Shown: positions 25,657-33,897, numbered from the stretch's first letter. The stretch is DNA of 64,000 bases from Deinococcus sp. JMULE3 (GCF_013337115.1 NZ_SGWE01000001.1:251001-315000); one strand, 5' to 3'. Made by a program: numbers and translations. Notes: generated by a model from the sequence alone, not told the origin.

Positions 25657-25715
25657 GTGTTGACAACATATATTTAAAAAAGAATTATCTAAAAGATAAA
25701 AAACAACAAACACAC
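25657..25715 (+). promoter_or_regulatory. AT-rich unwinding region and repA promoter
   Basis: An exceptionally AT-rich stretch between the last iteron and repA. TTGACA at 25660 and ATTATC near 25684 form a possible promoter with an 18-base spacer. TTATCT and AGATAA at 25686-25700 form a short inverted repeat. Such stretches are where iteron origins first melt; this role is inferred from position. Confidence 0.65.
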
Positions 25716-25738
25716 ACCGACGACACCCCGGGGGAGCA

Positions 25739-27139
25739 GTGACCGACAAAGGCATCAAACGATTCGACGAGCTGAACATCGCGCGACTGAGTCTCATCAG
25801 CGTGCAGGAACGCATCCCAGCCGACTACCGCGACTGGACCGTCGAACTCGAGGACGGTGACCGCCGCTACCGCGTGACCTGTCAGGCCCTCCCCGAATAC
25901 GGCGTGCCACACGGCATCGACACCGACATCAGCGCGGCGCTCGTGAACCTGTACATCGATCAGGGCTCTCCGCCGGACGGTGTCGTGACCTGCACGCCCT
26001 ACCAGTTGCTGCAGATGGCCGGACTCGACACCAGCGGCCGGTACTACGCCGCGCTGGACGAGAGCCTCAAACGCCTGACGACCACCACGTACTTCATCGC
26101 CGAGGGCTGGCGGGACCATCCGCGGGGCCGCTGGACCAACGTGAACTTCCGGTACATCGACCGCATCGAGTTCACGTCCGGTGAGGCTGACCGCCTGGAC
26201 GCCAGCAGCATCCTGCGGGTCACGCTGCCGCAGGAGATCTCCCGCAGTGTCCGCGCCGGATACATCAAGTCGCTGGACCTGTCGTTCATGCAGACCCTCC
26301 GGCGTCCCCCCACCCGCGCCCTGTACCGCCTGCTGGACGCCCAGCGGCGCGACCCGGAACATCCCGACGCGGTCGCCATGGCCTACCAGGTGGGTCTGAT
26401 GGAGTGGGCGCAGGCGTGCAAGATCGTCACCGACCGGCCCAGCATGGCGCAGCGCACGCTGGACGCCGCGCACGAGGAACTGATCGAGAAGGGCTTCCTG
26501 AAGAACGTCGAGTACGTGGGGCGCGGCAAGAAAAAGCTCCTGCACTACACCTTCGGCGAGGCGTTCATCCCGCCGGACCCGGCCCTGCTGCAGGATCTGG
26601 CGGACCTGGGCGTCACCCAGACGCGCGCGCTGCAACTGGTGCGCGAATACGGCGAGAAGCCCGTCGAGGAGGCGGTGATCCGCTGCCGGGCCGTGCTCGC
26701 CTCGGGCTTCAAGCCCCGGTCCCGACCGGCCTTCTTCGTGGACGTCCTGCGCAACCCAGGCAAGTACGAGGTTCCCGAAGGGGCCGCCGCGCCCCAGAAA
26801 GGCACCGTGAAGGCCTCACGGAGCGAGGTGCGCCCTTCTCCTCAGCCCAGCCTGTTCGAGGGGCCTTCCGGTGGCGCTGACGAGGAAGGTGACGGACGGC
26901 TGCGGGCCATGCCCCGCGAGAAGCAGGTCGAGGAGGTCATGCGGACCCTGACGTTCCTGCTGCGCAACGACCTGAAACTCCAGGAGCTCGACACGCTGCG
27001 CCTCGCGCTGGACGAGGGCCTGGAGGACCCGCTGGACATCAAGGCCTGGGCGATCCGGGGCATCAGCAGCGGGCAGAAGAGCTCGGTGGTCCGCGACCTG
27101 CGCGCCCGCCTGAGCCTCACGCCGGGCGGCCCCGCGTGA
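25739..27139 (+). CDS. repA: Plasmid-type replication initiator (RPA family)
   Basis: 466 aa. It begins DKGIKRFDELNIARLSLISV and contains the winged-helix region of the replication initiator protein A family (VVTCTPYQLLQMAGL, LTTTTYFIAEGWRD, VTLPQEISRSVRAGYIKSLD). The C-terminal 60 residues are a helical extension. It should bind the upstream iterons and start replication of this replicon. GTG start with a GGGGGAG tract just upstream. Its 3' end overlaps the convergent dnaE2 gene by 23 bases. Confidence 0.92.
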   Translation: MTDKGIKRFDELNIARLSLISVQERIPADYRDWTVELEDGDRRYRVTCQALPEYGVPHGIDTDISAALVNLYIDQGSPPDGVVTCTPYQLLQMAGLDTSGRYYAALDESLKRLTTTTYFIAEGWRDHPRGRWTNVNFRYIDRIEFTSGEADRLDASSILRVTLPQEISRSVRAGYIKSLDLSFMQTLRRPPTRALYRLLDAQRRDPEHPDAVAMAYQVGLMEWAQACKIVTDRPSMAQRTLDAAHEELIEKGFLKNVEYVGRGKKKLLHYTFGEAFIPPDPALLQDLADLGVTQTRALQLVREYGEKPVEEAVIRCRAVLASGFKPRSRPAFFVDVLRNPGKYEVPEGAAAPQKGTVKASRSEVRPSPQPSLFEGPSGGADEEGDGRLRAMPREKQVEEVMRTLTFLLRNDLKLQELDTLRLALDEGLEDPLDIKAWAIRGISSGQKSSVVRDLRARLSLTPGGPA

Positions 27140-30100
27140 GCCCCAGGGGCAGTTCGGCCAACACTTCGACCCGAAGCGTCACCGCGCGGCCCCGCCGGGT
27201 CACCGCGCCCCGCACGATCAGCGCCCGCGCGTCGCGCAGCAGGATCCGGTGCGCTTCCCAGAGATCCGGGCTGATGATCGCCTGCACCCGCCCCGTGGCG
27301 TCCTCCAGGACGTAGAACGCGAAGCCCCGCGCGGTCGGCGGGCGCTGCCTGGCGACGATCACTCCGGCCGCCCAGCGGTCCACGCCGGGCTGCAGCCCGG
27401 CCAGCGGCCCGCAGCCCAGGTCGCGCAGGCGGGTGCGGTGCGCGTCCAGCGGGTGCCGCCCGGTCGGGGACGTGCCGGTCAACTGCGTGTCCAGGGCGGC
27501 CTGCACGTCCAGGGGAAGGTCCGGCAGGTCGGGCAGCGCGGCCCCCGGGGCCAGCAGGGCCCGCGTGCCCGGTGGGCGGGCGTGCGCGACCGTCTGCAGC
27601 GCGGCGTACGCCTCCCGCCGGTTCTTCCGCGCGTCGGTCGCGTCGAAGGCTCCGGCCCGCACGAGGGAGTCCAGCGCGGCCCGGCTGACGGTCACGCGGT
27701 CGTAGAAATCCTCCACGCCCCGGAACGTCCCGCCCGTCACGCGTTCCTGCACGATCGTCCGGGCGGTGTCCGCGCTGAGGCCCGCCACGGCGCTCAGGGG
27801 GACACGGACAACTTGCGCCGTTTCGGCCCGGTACGCCGTCCCGGAGCGGTTCACGTCCACCCCGGCCAGCCGCACGCCGCGCCGGGCCGCCTCGCGCGCG
27901 ACGGTGCTCGCGGGCCACATGCCGGGCGCCTCGGTCAGGAACGCCGCGAAGTACGCCGCCGGGTGGTGGCGGCGCATGAACGCGCTGGCGTAGGTGTGCT
28001 GCGCGAACGCGTGCGCGTGCGACTCCGCGAAGCCGTAGCCCCGGAAGGCCGCGCACTGCTCGAACACCGCCTCCGCCTCCCAGGGGAACGCCCCGACGGT
28101 CGCGGCGGCCCCGTCCACGAACGCGGCGCGCAGCCGCGTGAGTTCCGCGTCGTCCTCGACCTGGCTCAGGCGACTGCGGAAGCGGTCGGCGTCCGGCCAG
28201 TCCATCCCGGCGTAGCGCGCGGCGAGGCGCAGGATCTGCTCCTGGAACAGCAGCGTGCCGTAGGTCGGGGCCAGGATCGAACGCAGGGGTTCGGGCATCT
28301 CCGGGACCACCTCCTCTCCCCTGGCGCGGCGGACGTACGGGTGCACGGTGCCGCTCTGGATCGGACCGGGGCGGATCAGGGCAATCTGGTGCGCCAGTTG
28401 CGTCAGGTTCCTGGGTTGCAGGCGGGCCGTCATCTGCACCTGCGCCGGGCTCTCGATCTGGAACAGCGCCATGGTGTCCCCGGTGCCGATCTCCCGCCAC
28501 ACGCCAGGGTCGTCCGGGAGCTGCCCGTACTCGATCCACTCGCCGCTCAGGCGCAGGACCTCCTCGCGCGCCCGTTCCAGCGCGGCGAGCATCCGCAGGC
28601 CCAGCAGGTCCAGCTTGATCAGGCCCAGCCGCTCGACGTCGTCCTTGTCGAAGCTCAGCATGCGGACGCCGCCACTGGACCGCGTCAGGGGGCTGAAGTG
28701 CGTCAGGGGTTCACTGCTCAGGACCACGCCGCCACTGTGCGGCGCGAGGTGCCGCGTGAAGCGGGGTTCCACCTGTTCGAGCAGCGTCAGCAGCGCCTCC
28801 TTGACGGGGGCGTCCCCGAGGACCTCGGTGAACGCGGCCTCCGCCTCCCGCGCGCGGTGGGGCCGCAGGTGCCCGTAGTCCCGGCCCAGCGCGCGACTCA
28901 GCCGGTCCCGGAGGTCCGGCGGGAGGCCCAGCGCCCGCCCGAGATCCTGAATGGCGCTCCTGAGGCGGTACGTGACGCGGTTGGCGACCATCGCCTCGCC
29001 CGCCCCGTTCAGGCCCCAGCGGTCCTCCACCCAGGCGAGCACCTGATCGCGGCGGGAACTGGCGATGTCGATGTCCACGTCCGGCATGCTGGTGCGGCCC
29101 GCATGCAGGAACCGCTCGAACAGCAGCCCGTGCGCCAGCGGATCACTCAGGGTGATGCCCAGCACGAAACACAGGACGCTGCCCGCCGCGCTGCCACGCC
29201 CCGCCGCGAGAATGCCGTGCGCGCGGCAGTGGTCGGTCACCTCGGCCGCCGTCAGGAAGAACCCCGCGAGGTCCAGCCCGGCGACCGTGGCGAGTTCGGT
29301 CCTGAGCCGCTCGAGCGCGGCGGGCCGCGCGTCCGGCAGGTAGCGGTCAGGCACGGCGGCGAAAGCCCGCTCCTCCAGCCCCGCCTGAGCCGTCTGCAAG
29401 GGCCGCAGCGGCGGTTCCGGAACGCTGAGCCGTTCGGGCAGCAGGCGCAGCGCACAGTCCCCCGCCAGCGTCCGGGCATTCAGCAGCGCGTCCCCGAACG
29501 GCAGCAGCCTCGCCCAGCCGCCCGGCGTGCCGACATGCCGGGCGTCGTTGCGGGGCCGCCCGGCGTGCGGGGTGCCCACGTCGACGCCCAGCCGCGCGCA
29601 GCTCAGCGCGTCCAGCAGCGGGTACTCGCCGGGTGAGGCCATGCAGACCTCCGGCGCGGCCACCACCGGCAGGTCCAGATCCCGCGCCAGGCCGCGCAGG
29701 TACGACAGGCGCCGCTGCTCGCCCGGCGCCTGCCCGTGAAACAGCTGCACGTACAGCGCCGACGGGAAGAGGCCCCGCAGCAGCCGCAGGTACGTCGCCG
29801 CCCGCGCCAGCTCGCGCGCCTCGCCCAGCACCGTCGGGAAACCCGCCCGGCCCCCGGTCAGGCACACGAGGTGCTGCATGCCGCCCACCTGCCGCAGGAC
29901 GTCCAGCGGCAGCCCGTCCGGACGTTCCAGATTGACGGCTGTAATCAGCTTGCAGAGGGTCGCGTACCCCTCGCGACTGCGGGCCAGCAGCACGAGCGGG
30001 AACATGGTGGTCGGGGTGGAGGACCTGGGTGGATTCGGGAACAGCACGGGCAGGGTCACGCCGACCACCGCCGCCATGCCCTGCGCCCGCGCCTCGTCGC

Positions 30101-30272
30101 ACAGCTCCACGGCCCCGGCGACGCTGCACCAGTCGGCCAGCCCGACCGCGCCGAACCCCGCCGCCTTTGCCACCCGCACCAGCCGCCGGGGCGAGACGGT
30201 ACTGCGGCCCTCGCTGAAGAACGACTGGCAGGCCAGGAGTGCGTCCAGCCGCGCCGCCCCAGCGGGCGTCAC
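27117..30272 (-). CDS. dnaE2: Error-prone DNA polymerase III alpha subunit
   Basis: About 1051 aa from GTG 30272 (VTPAGAARLDALLACQSFFSE); the frame opens at 30392 but would overlap the upstream gene. The PHP domain is degenerate: CQSFFSEGRS and LADWCSVAGA replace the His-rich metal motifs. The polymerase core keeps MPDVDIDIASSRRDQVLAWV with catalytic aspartates near residue 397. The C-terminal OB-fold includes GVIVARQRPPTARGFAFYVL. Size and cassette match DnaE2, the lesion-bypass replicase of the SOS mutasome. Its coding strand carries a perfect iteron core at 27805-27823. Confidence 0.92.
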   Translation of the reverse strand: MTPAGAARLDALLACQSFFSEGRSTVSPRRLVRVAKAAGFGAVGLADWCSVAGAVELCDEARAQGMAAVVGVTLPVLFPNPPRSSTPTTMFPLVLLARSREGYATLCKLITAVNLERPDGLPLDVLRQVGGMQHLVCLTGGRAGFPTVLGEARELARAATYLRLLRGLFPSALYVQLFHGQAPGEQRRLSYLRGLARDLDLPVVAAPEVCMASPGEYPLLDALSCARLGVDVGTPHAGRPRNDARHVGTPGGWARLLPFGDALLNARTLAGDCALRLLPERLSVPEPPLRPLQTAQAGLEERAFAAVPDRYLPDARPAALERLRTELATVAGLDLAGFFLTAAEVTDHCRAHGILAAGRGSAAGSVLCFVLGITLSDPLAHGLLFERFLHAGRTSMPDVDIDIASSRRDQVLAWVEDRWGLNGAGEAMVANRVTYRLRSAIQDLGRALGLPPDLRDRLSRALGRDYGHLRPHRAREAEAAFTEVLGDAPVKEALLTLLEQVEPRFTRHLAPHSGGVVLSSEPLTHFSPLTRSSGGVRMLSFDKDDVERLGLIKLDLLGLRMLAALERAREEVLRLSGEWIEYGQLPDDPGVWREIGTGDTMALFQIESPAQVQMTARLQPRNLTQLAHQIALIRPGPIQSGTVHPYVRRARGEEVVPEMPEPLRSILAPTYGTLLFQEQILRLAARYAGMDWPDADRFRSRLSQVEDDAELTRLRAAFVDGAAATVGAFPWEAEAVFEQCAAFRGYGFAESHAHAFAQHTYASAFMRRHHPAAYFAAFLTEAPGMWPASTVAREAARRGVRLAGVDVNRSGTAYRAETAQVVRVPLSAVAGLSADTARTIVQERVTGGTFRGVEDFYDRVTVSRAALDSLVRAGAFDATDARKNRREAYAALQTVAHARPPGTRALLAPGAALPDLPDLPLDVQAALDTQLTGTSPTGRHPLDAHRTRLRDLGCGPLAGLQPGVDRWAAGVIVARQRPPTARGFAFYVLEDATGRVQAIISPDLWEAHRILLRDARALIVRGAVTRRGRAVTLRVEVLAELPLGLTRGRPA
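27805..27823 (+). repeat. Perfect iteron core within dnaE2
   Basis: CGGACAACTTGCGCCGTTT, 19 of 19 bases identical to the origin iterons. It is read in dnaE2 as the codons for ETAQVVR, including CAA and GTT, which look unusual in this GC-rich gene. Confidence 0.85.
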
Positions 30273-30342
30273 GCTGCCCCCCGGCGCGGCCCCGGCAGGT
30301 CGGTGACCGGAACCCGTTTGACCGGGACGGTCCGTCTGCGCG

Positions 30343-30615
30343 TCAGTCCACCAGTCGCGCCAGCCACCAGCGGCCCTCCGGTCCGTCCTCATGGTGCAGT
30401 TCGGCCGTCAGGGCGCCGGCCTGCACCAGGAAGCAGTCGCGGGGTCGCTCGCCCAGCCACCAGCGGCCCCCGTAGCGCCACTCGTCCAGCACCGCCTCCA
30501 CCAGGTACGTCCGGCCCTGCCAGGTCAGGCGGGCCGGGCGGTCCCCGCGCGCCTCGACCTGCGCGGTCTGGACCGGCACGACCTGGACCTGCACGGCGTG
30601 CCCGTACGCCTTCAC
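30343..30615 (-). CDS. Small DUF6504-like mutasome-associated protein
   Basis: 90 aa: MKAYGHAVQVQVVP at the start, then LTWQGRTYLVEAVLDEWRYG and RWWLGERPRDCFLVQAG. Trp-rich and beta-rich, with no catalytic motif. It matches the kind of small protein found between imuB and dnaE2 in other bacteria. GTG start overlaps the imuB-like stop, and dnaE2 follows on the same strand. It may be a mutasome subunit; this rests on neighbourhood only. Confidence 0.65.
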   Translation of the reverse strand: MKAYGHAVQVQVVPVQTAQVEARGDRPARLTWQGRTYLVEAVLDEWRYGGRWWLGERPRDCFLVQAGALTAELHHEDGPEGRWWLARLVD

Positions 30616-31847
30616 GCGCCCTCGAAGAACGCCAGGACGCGCTGCACCGCCTGTTCACGCCGCGCGGCGTGCCGGGGCGCCCAGCGCGGGGGCGTCAGGT
30701 CACGGGGGCGGACCTGCCCGGTCAGCCAGTCCACCCAGGCGTACTGCGCGTCGGTGGCGTACGCCCAGGGGTCGAGCCACTCGACCCGCACCAGCGCGTC
30801 CGGGAAGCGTGACAGGACCGTCTTCGTGACCTCCAGTTCGTCGGGACCGGCCCACAGGCCCACCATCCGCGCCGGGTGCGCCAGTCCGCCCAGCTGCGCG
30901 CCCAGCCGTTCGATGCCCAGCGGCAGCGCGCCCGTGCCGCGCAGTGCCAGGCCCGCCACGCGGGCCAGTCCCGGTCCGTCCAGCGGCCACTTCAGCTGCC
31001 GGGTGGCGTCCAGGCGGCCGCCCGGCGTGTCGGCCTGCACGGTCAGCGTGGCGGCCAGTCGGCCCCGCAGGGCGCTCAGCAGGTCGGCCGTGAGTTCGCG
31101 CAGCGCCGCGTCCACCTGCGCGGTGTCCAGCAGTGGCGTGTCGAAGGTCAGCGCCGCGCCGAGCACCTCGCCCGTGCGGGGTCGGGTCACGCCCGCCGAC
31201 CTCTCCCCTCTCAGGAAGCGGTTCAGGGGCCGCCCGATGTCCACGCCCAGGAACGCCTCGCGCTGCGCGGCACTCCAGGCCATCAGGTCCCCCAGGTCGC
31301 GCACGCCCAGGAACTGCAGCCGTTCCAGCGCGGCGGGCGGCACGCCCAGCGCAGCGAGGTGCGCCAGCGGCGTGAGGCGCACGAACGCTTCCTCCGGCGC
31401 GGCGCCGTGAACCGCCCGCATCTCGCCGGGCGCGGCGCGCAGCGCGGCCAGCTGGGCGATTTCGCGGCTGGCGGCCAGGCCCACCGGGGCGTGCAGCGCC
31501 GCCGCGAGGTCACGCGCGCCGGACTCCCCGAGCGTCAGGAACGCCACGCCGGGCTCGCGGCCCTCCACGCGGTCGCTGAAGCGGGCGTGCAGCTGCCCGA
31601 GCAGTTCCGCCCAGATCGCCTGCGCTTCGGGGGCGGGTACGATCTCGGCGTGCAGGTCCGGGCAGCGCGACAGGGCCGCCGCCACCCGCAGGCCCGGCTG
31701 CACCCCGGCCGCCTGCGCCAGCGGGCAGGCCTGCAGGACGCGCCGACCCTCGTTCAGCGCGGCGACCGGCACGCCCGGATGCTGCCGCCGCAGGTGTGAG
31801 AGCGGCCAGGGGCTCAGCAGGACGCAGGCGACCCCGACCCCGGCCAC
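30612..31847 (-). CDS. imuB: ImuB/ImuY-like Y-family polymerase homologue
   Basis: 411 aa with the Y-family layout: fingers/palm, the region VPPAALERLQFLGVRDLGDL, and a little-finger part (VLGAALTFDTPLLD). At the position of the first catalytic Asp in active DinB proteins the sequence reads VACVLLSPWPLSHL, and the later Asp-Glu pair is also not evident. This agrees with ImuB-type accessory proteins that link DnaE2 to the clamp. It lies 2 bases after the lexA stop. No imuA is present. D. deserti carries a related ImuY-DnaE2 pair. Confidence 0.82.
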   Translation of the reverse strand: MAGVGVACVLLSPWPLSHLRRQHPGVPVAALNEGRRVLQACPLAQAAGVQPGLRVAAALSRCPDLHAEIVPAPEAQAIWAELLGQLHARFSDRVEGREPGVAFLTLGESGARDLAAALHAPVGLAASREIAQLAALRAAPGEMRAVHGAAPEEAFVRLTPLAHLAALGVPPAALERLQFLGVRDLGDLMAWSAAQREAFLGVDIGRPLNRFLRGERSAGVTRPRTGEVLGAALTFDTPLLDTAQVDAALRELTADLLSALRGRLAATLTVQADTPGGRLDATRQLKWPLDGPGLARVAGLALRGTGALPLGIERLGAQLGGLAHPARMVGLWAGPDELEVTKTVLSRFPDALVRVEWLDPWAYATDAQYAWVDWLTGQVRPRDLTPPRWAPRHAARREQAVQRVLAFFEGA

Positions 31848-31849
31848 GG

Positions 31850-32485
31850 TCAGGCCCTCCGGGGCAGGGGTCGCGGCCCGGCGAGGCCCAGCCGGGCCAC
31901 CATCCGTCCCTGCACCTGCACGTCCGCCGCCGGGTAGGTCCGGCGGGGATGGTCCGGGTTCTCGCTGACGAGCACGACCTCGTCTCCGAACACGTACAGC
32001 CGCTTGAGCGTCGCGGCGTTCTCGCCGGGGATCAGCACGACCGCCACCTCGCCGTCCAGTACCTGCGGCGCGGGCCGCACGAGCACGTAGTCGCCGTCGA
32101 GCACGCCGATGCCGGTCATGGAGTCGCCGCGCACCTGCAGGAGGAAGTCACCCTCGCGCACGCCGAGCAGCTGGTCGAGGCTGGGCGTGACGTGATCCGG
32201 CGTCTGCTCGGCCAGGATCGGCGCGCCGGCCGCGACCTGACCGTAGATGGGAATGCCGTCCTGAATGGCCGCGCGGGCCTGCTCGCTGAGATGCAGGCGG
32301 CCCCGCGCGCCGTGGCGTTCGATCAGGCCCAGTTCCCCCAGCGCCCGCAGGTGAAAGGAGATGGTCGCCTCGCTGAGTCCGGCGGCGCGGGCGAGTTCGG
32401 CGGCGCTGGGCGGGCCGCCGGCACGGGTGAGCTGCGCGGCGAGGCGCAGGAGGTTCAGGCGCAGTGGGGTCAGGCGGGGGGGCAT
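31850..32485 (-). CDS. lexA: LexA-type SOS repressor
   Basis: 211 aa from ATG 32485, with GAGGAG 8 bases upstream; GTG 32494 is possible but sits on that site. N-terminal winged helix (ELARAAGLSEATISFHLRAL), cleavage site QVAAGAPI (Ala-Gly), catalytic Ser in RGDSMTGIGVLDGD and Lys in NAATLKRLY. It should repress the cassette until RecA-stimulated self-cleavage after DNA damage. It heads the lexA-imuB-DUF6504-dnaE2 operon. A near-palindrome at 32502-32523 is its likely operator. Confidence 0.92.
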   Translation of the reverse strand: MPPRLTPLRLNLLRLAAQLTRAGGPPSAAELARAAGLSEATISFHLRALGELGLIERHGARGRLHLSEQARAAIQDGIPIYGQVAAGAPILAEQTPDHVTPSLDQLLGVREGDFLLQVRGDSMTGIGVLDGDYVLVRPAPQVLDGEVAVVLIPGENAATLKRLYVFGDEVVLVSENPDHPRRTYPAADVQVQGRMVARLGLAGPRPLPRRA

Positions 32486-32501
32486 CAGGGTCACTCCTCG
32501 A

Positions 32502-32523
32502 CTATCGAAGAATCCTTAGATAG
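32502..32523. promoter_or_regulatory. Putative LexA operator
   Basis: 22-bp near-palindrome with outer arms CTATC and GATAG. Most of the inner bases also pair (GAAGAATCC against its mirror). It lies 16 bases before the lexA ATG, where binding would block the cassette promoter. Confidence 0.65.
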
Positions 32524-32581
32524 CTGCCCGCATCGTGACCCATCTCAGGATTGCGCGTCAAGACACCGCCTTCAGGCGGAG

Positions 32582-32734
32582 TGATACGGGATTAAATTGA
32601 CTTGCTTGCAACGTGATCGCGTTCCATTGTCCCCTCTCCCCTGGTGGGAGAGGGAGGGAGGAGCGAAGCGACGGAAGGGTGAGGGGGCCACCGGGCGACT
32701 CCGAATGATGTGGAATCACTCGAATCCCGTATGA
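32582..32734. repeat. Intergenic inverted-repeat element, copy A
   Basis: 153 bp from TGATACGGGATT to AATCCCGTATGA, with a GC-rich interior including CCCTCTCCC and GGGAGAGGG. Nearly the same sequence occurs at 49695-49868; this copy lacks about 21 bases present there. No reading frame. It fills much of the 380-bp gap between lexA and parA; a parS-like site and the parA promoter fill the rest. Confidence 0.88.
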
Positions 32735-32777
32735 GGCGTTCCCTCATGACGCAGGAGTGGTGAGGCCCGGCGCGGAC

Positions 32778-32796
32778 TGGACCACCCGGTGGTCCA
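32778..32796. repeat. parS-like palindrome 2
   Basis: TGGACCACCCGGTGGTCCA, perfect arms, 37 bases upstream of the parA -35 box. ParB bound here could affect parA transcription. Confidence 0.85.
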
Positions 32797-32833
32797 CCCG
32801 ATCGTGAAGCGCAGGGCGCGGCGGCACTCCGGC

Positions 32834-32862
32834 TTGAAAAAAGGTGTACATCTTTTTATAGT
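32834..32862 (+). promoter_or_regulatory. parA promoter with TGTACA-core operator
   Basis: TTGAAA at 32834 and TATAGT at 32857, 17 bases apart, 6 bases before ATG 32869 (leaderless geometry). The spacer is a 20-bp near-palindrome at 32838-32857 of the form AAAAAG, TGTACA, CTTTTT. TGTACA is the core of YefM-YoeB operators, and the protein made here begins with a Phd/YefM-like domain. Confidence 0.8.
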
Positions 32863-32868
32863 CCGCGT

Positions 32869-33897
32869 ATGGCTCAAGCGGGACGCGACACCAGCGTCAA
32901 GACACGGGACCTGCGCAGCAGCCTCTCCGAGGTGCTCGGACAGGTCGAACGCGGCGGCCGGGTGATCGTCGAGAAGTACAACGACCCCGTCGCCGCGATC
33001 ATTCCCATGAGCGACTACCTGACCCTCCGCCGCCTGGGCGCCGCCCGCGCCCACCCCAGTGACAAGGAGCCCCACATGGCCCACCGCATCGTGACCAGCA
33101 ACATCTCCGGAGGCGAGGGCAAGACCTCCATCACCCGCGAACTCGCCCTGACCCTCGCCGACCAGGGCTACCGCGTGGCGATCATCGACACCGACCCCCA
33201 GGGCTCCCTGACCAAGAACCTCGGCCTGCACGACCCGGTCGAGGGCGTCGCCCGCGCCGATCTGCCCGGCTACCGCCGCGAGCACACCATCCTGAGCGTC
33301 TTCGACGAGGACACCGAACCGCGCCTGGGCCCCCCGGTACCGGTGCTCGGCGTGGACGTCTGGGTGTCCAACGACGCCCTGTACGAGGTCGACCAGCGCA
33401 TCGGCGCGGACCTCACCAAGATGGGCAACCTGCGTGAGGCCGTCGACCACATCGCCCCGCAGTACGACTTCATCCTGATCGACACCAAGCCCGGCATCAC
33501 ACCTCTGCTGAACGCCGCCGTGGCCGCCGCCGACCACCTGATCGTCCCGATCTCCGGCGACAAGGGCTTCGAGAACCTCGACAAGATCGTGAAACTCGTC
33601 AAGGGCGCGCGGCCCTACGCACCCGGCCTGGGCGTGCGGATGTTCATTCCCAACCGCGTGCGCAGCAGCACCAACGTCTACAAGGACCTGCTGGAGATGA
33701 TGAAGCAGTACCAGAGCGTCGCGCCGGTCTCCAGCCAGATCCGCGACAGCGTCCTGATGATGGACGCCCAGCGCGCCCGCCGCCCCCTGGTCCGCCACAA
33801 GCCCGGCTCGGACATCGCGCAGGACATCCGCAACGTCACCCGCGACCTGCTGAACGAACTGGGCGTGCAGCAGGTCACGACCGGGGTGACCCCGTGA
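32869..33897 (+). CDS. parA: ParA ATPase with N-terminal Phd/YefM antitoxin-like domain
   Basis: 342 aa. Residues about 8-60 match the Phd/YefM fold (SVKTRDLRSSLSEVLGQVER, GGRVIVEKYNDPVAAIIPMS). Residues 70-342 are ParA: Walker A region SNISGGEGKTSITRELAL, IIDTDPQGSLTKNLG, and FILIDTKPG as Walker B. The Walker A lacks the signature lysine usual before GG in ParA. A second ATG at 33076, with AAGGAG 6 bases before it, could yield a 273-aa ParA without the antitoxin domain. ParB follows in a GTGA overlap. It should segregate this replicon, and the N-terminal domain probably autoregulates the promoter. Confidence 0.88.
   Translation: MAQAGRDTSVKTRDLRSSLSEVLGQVERGGRVIVEKYNDPVAAIIPMSDYLTLRRLGAARAHPSDKEPHMAHRIVTSNISGGEGKTSITRELALTLADQGYRVAIIDTDPQGSLTKNLGLHDPVEGVARADLPGYRREHTILSVFDEDTEPRLGPPVPVLGVDVWVSNDALYEVDQRIGADLTKMGNLREAVDHIAPQYDFILIDTKPGITPLLNAAVAAADHLIVPISGDKGFENLDKIVKLVKGARPYAPGLGVRMFIPNRVRSSTNVYKDLLEMMKQYQSVAPVSSQIRDSVLMMDAQRARRPLVRHKPGSDIAQDIRNVTRDLLNELGVQQVTTGVTP

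Noticed and set aside
30306..30392. Longer DnaE2 start at 30392
   Set aside because: It would overlap the DUF6504-like gene by about 50 bases and adds a low-complexity stretch before the conserved beginning.
32869..33075. Separate Phd-type antitoxin of a toxin-antitoxin pair
   Set aside because: No stop codon separates it from ParA, and I found no RelE, Doc or YoeB-like toxin nearby.
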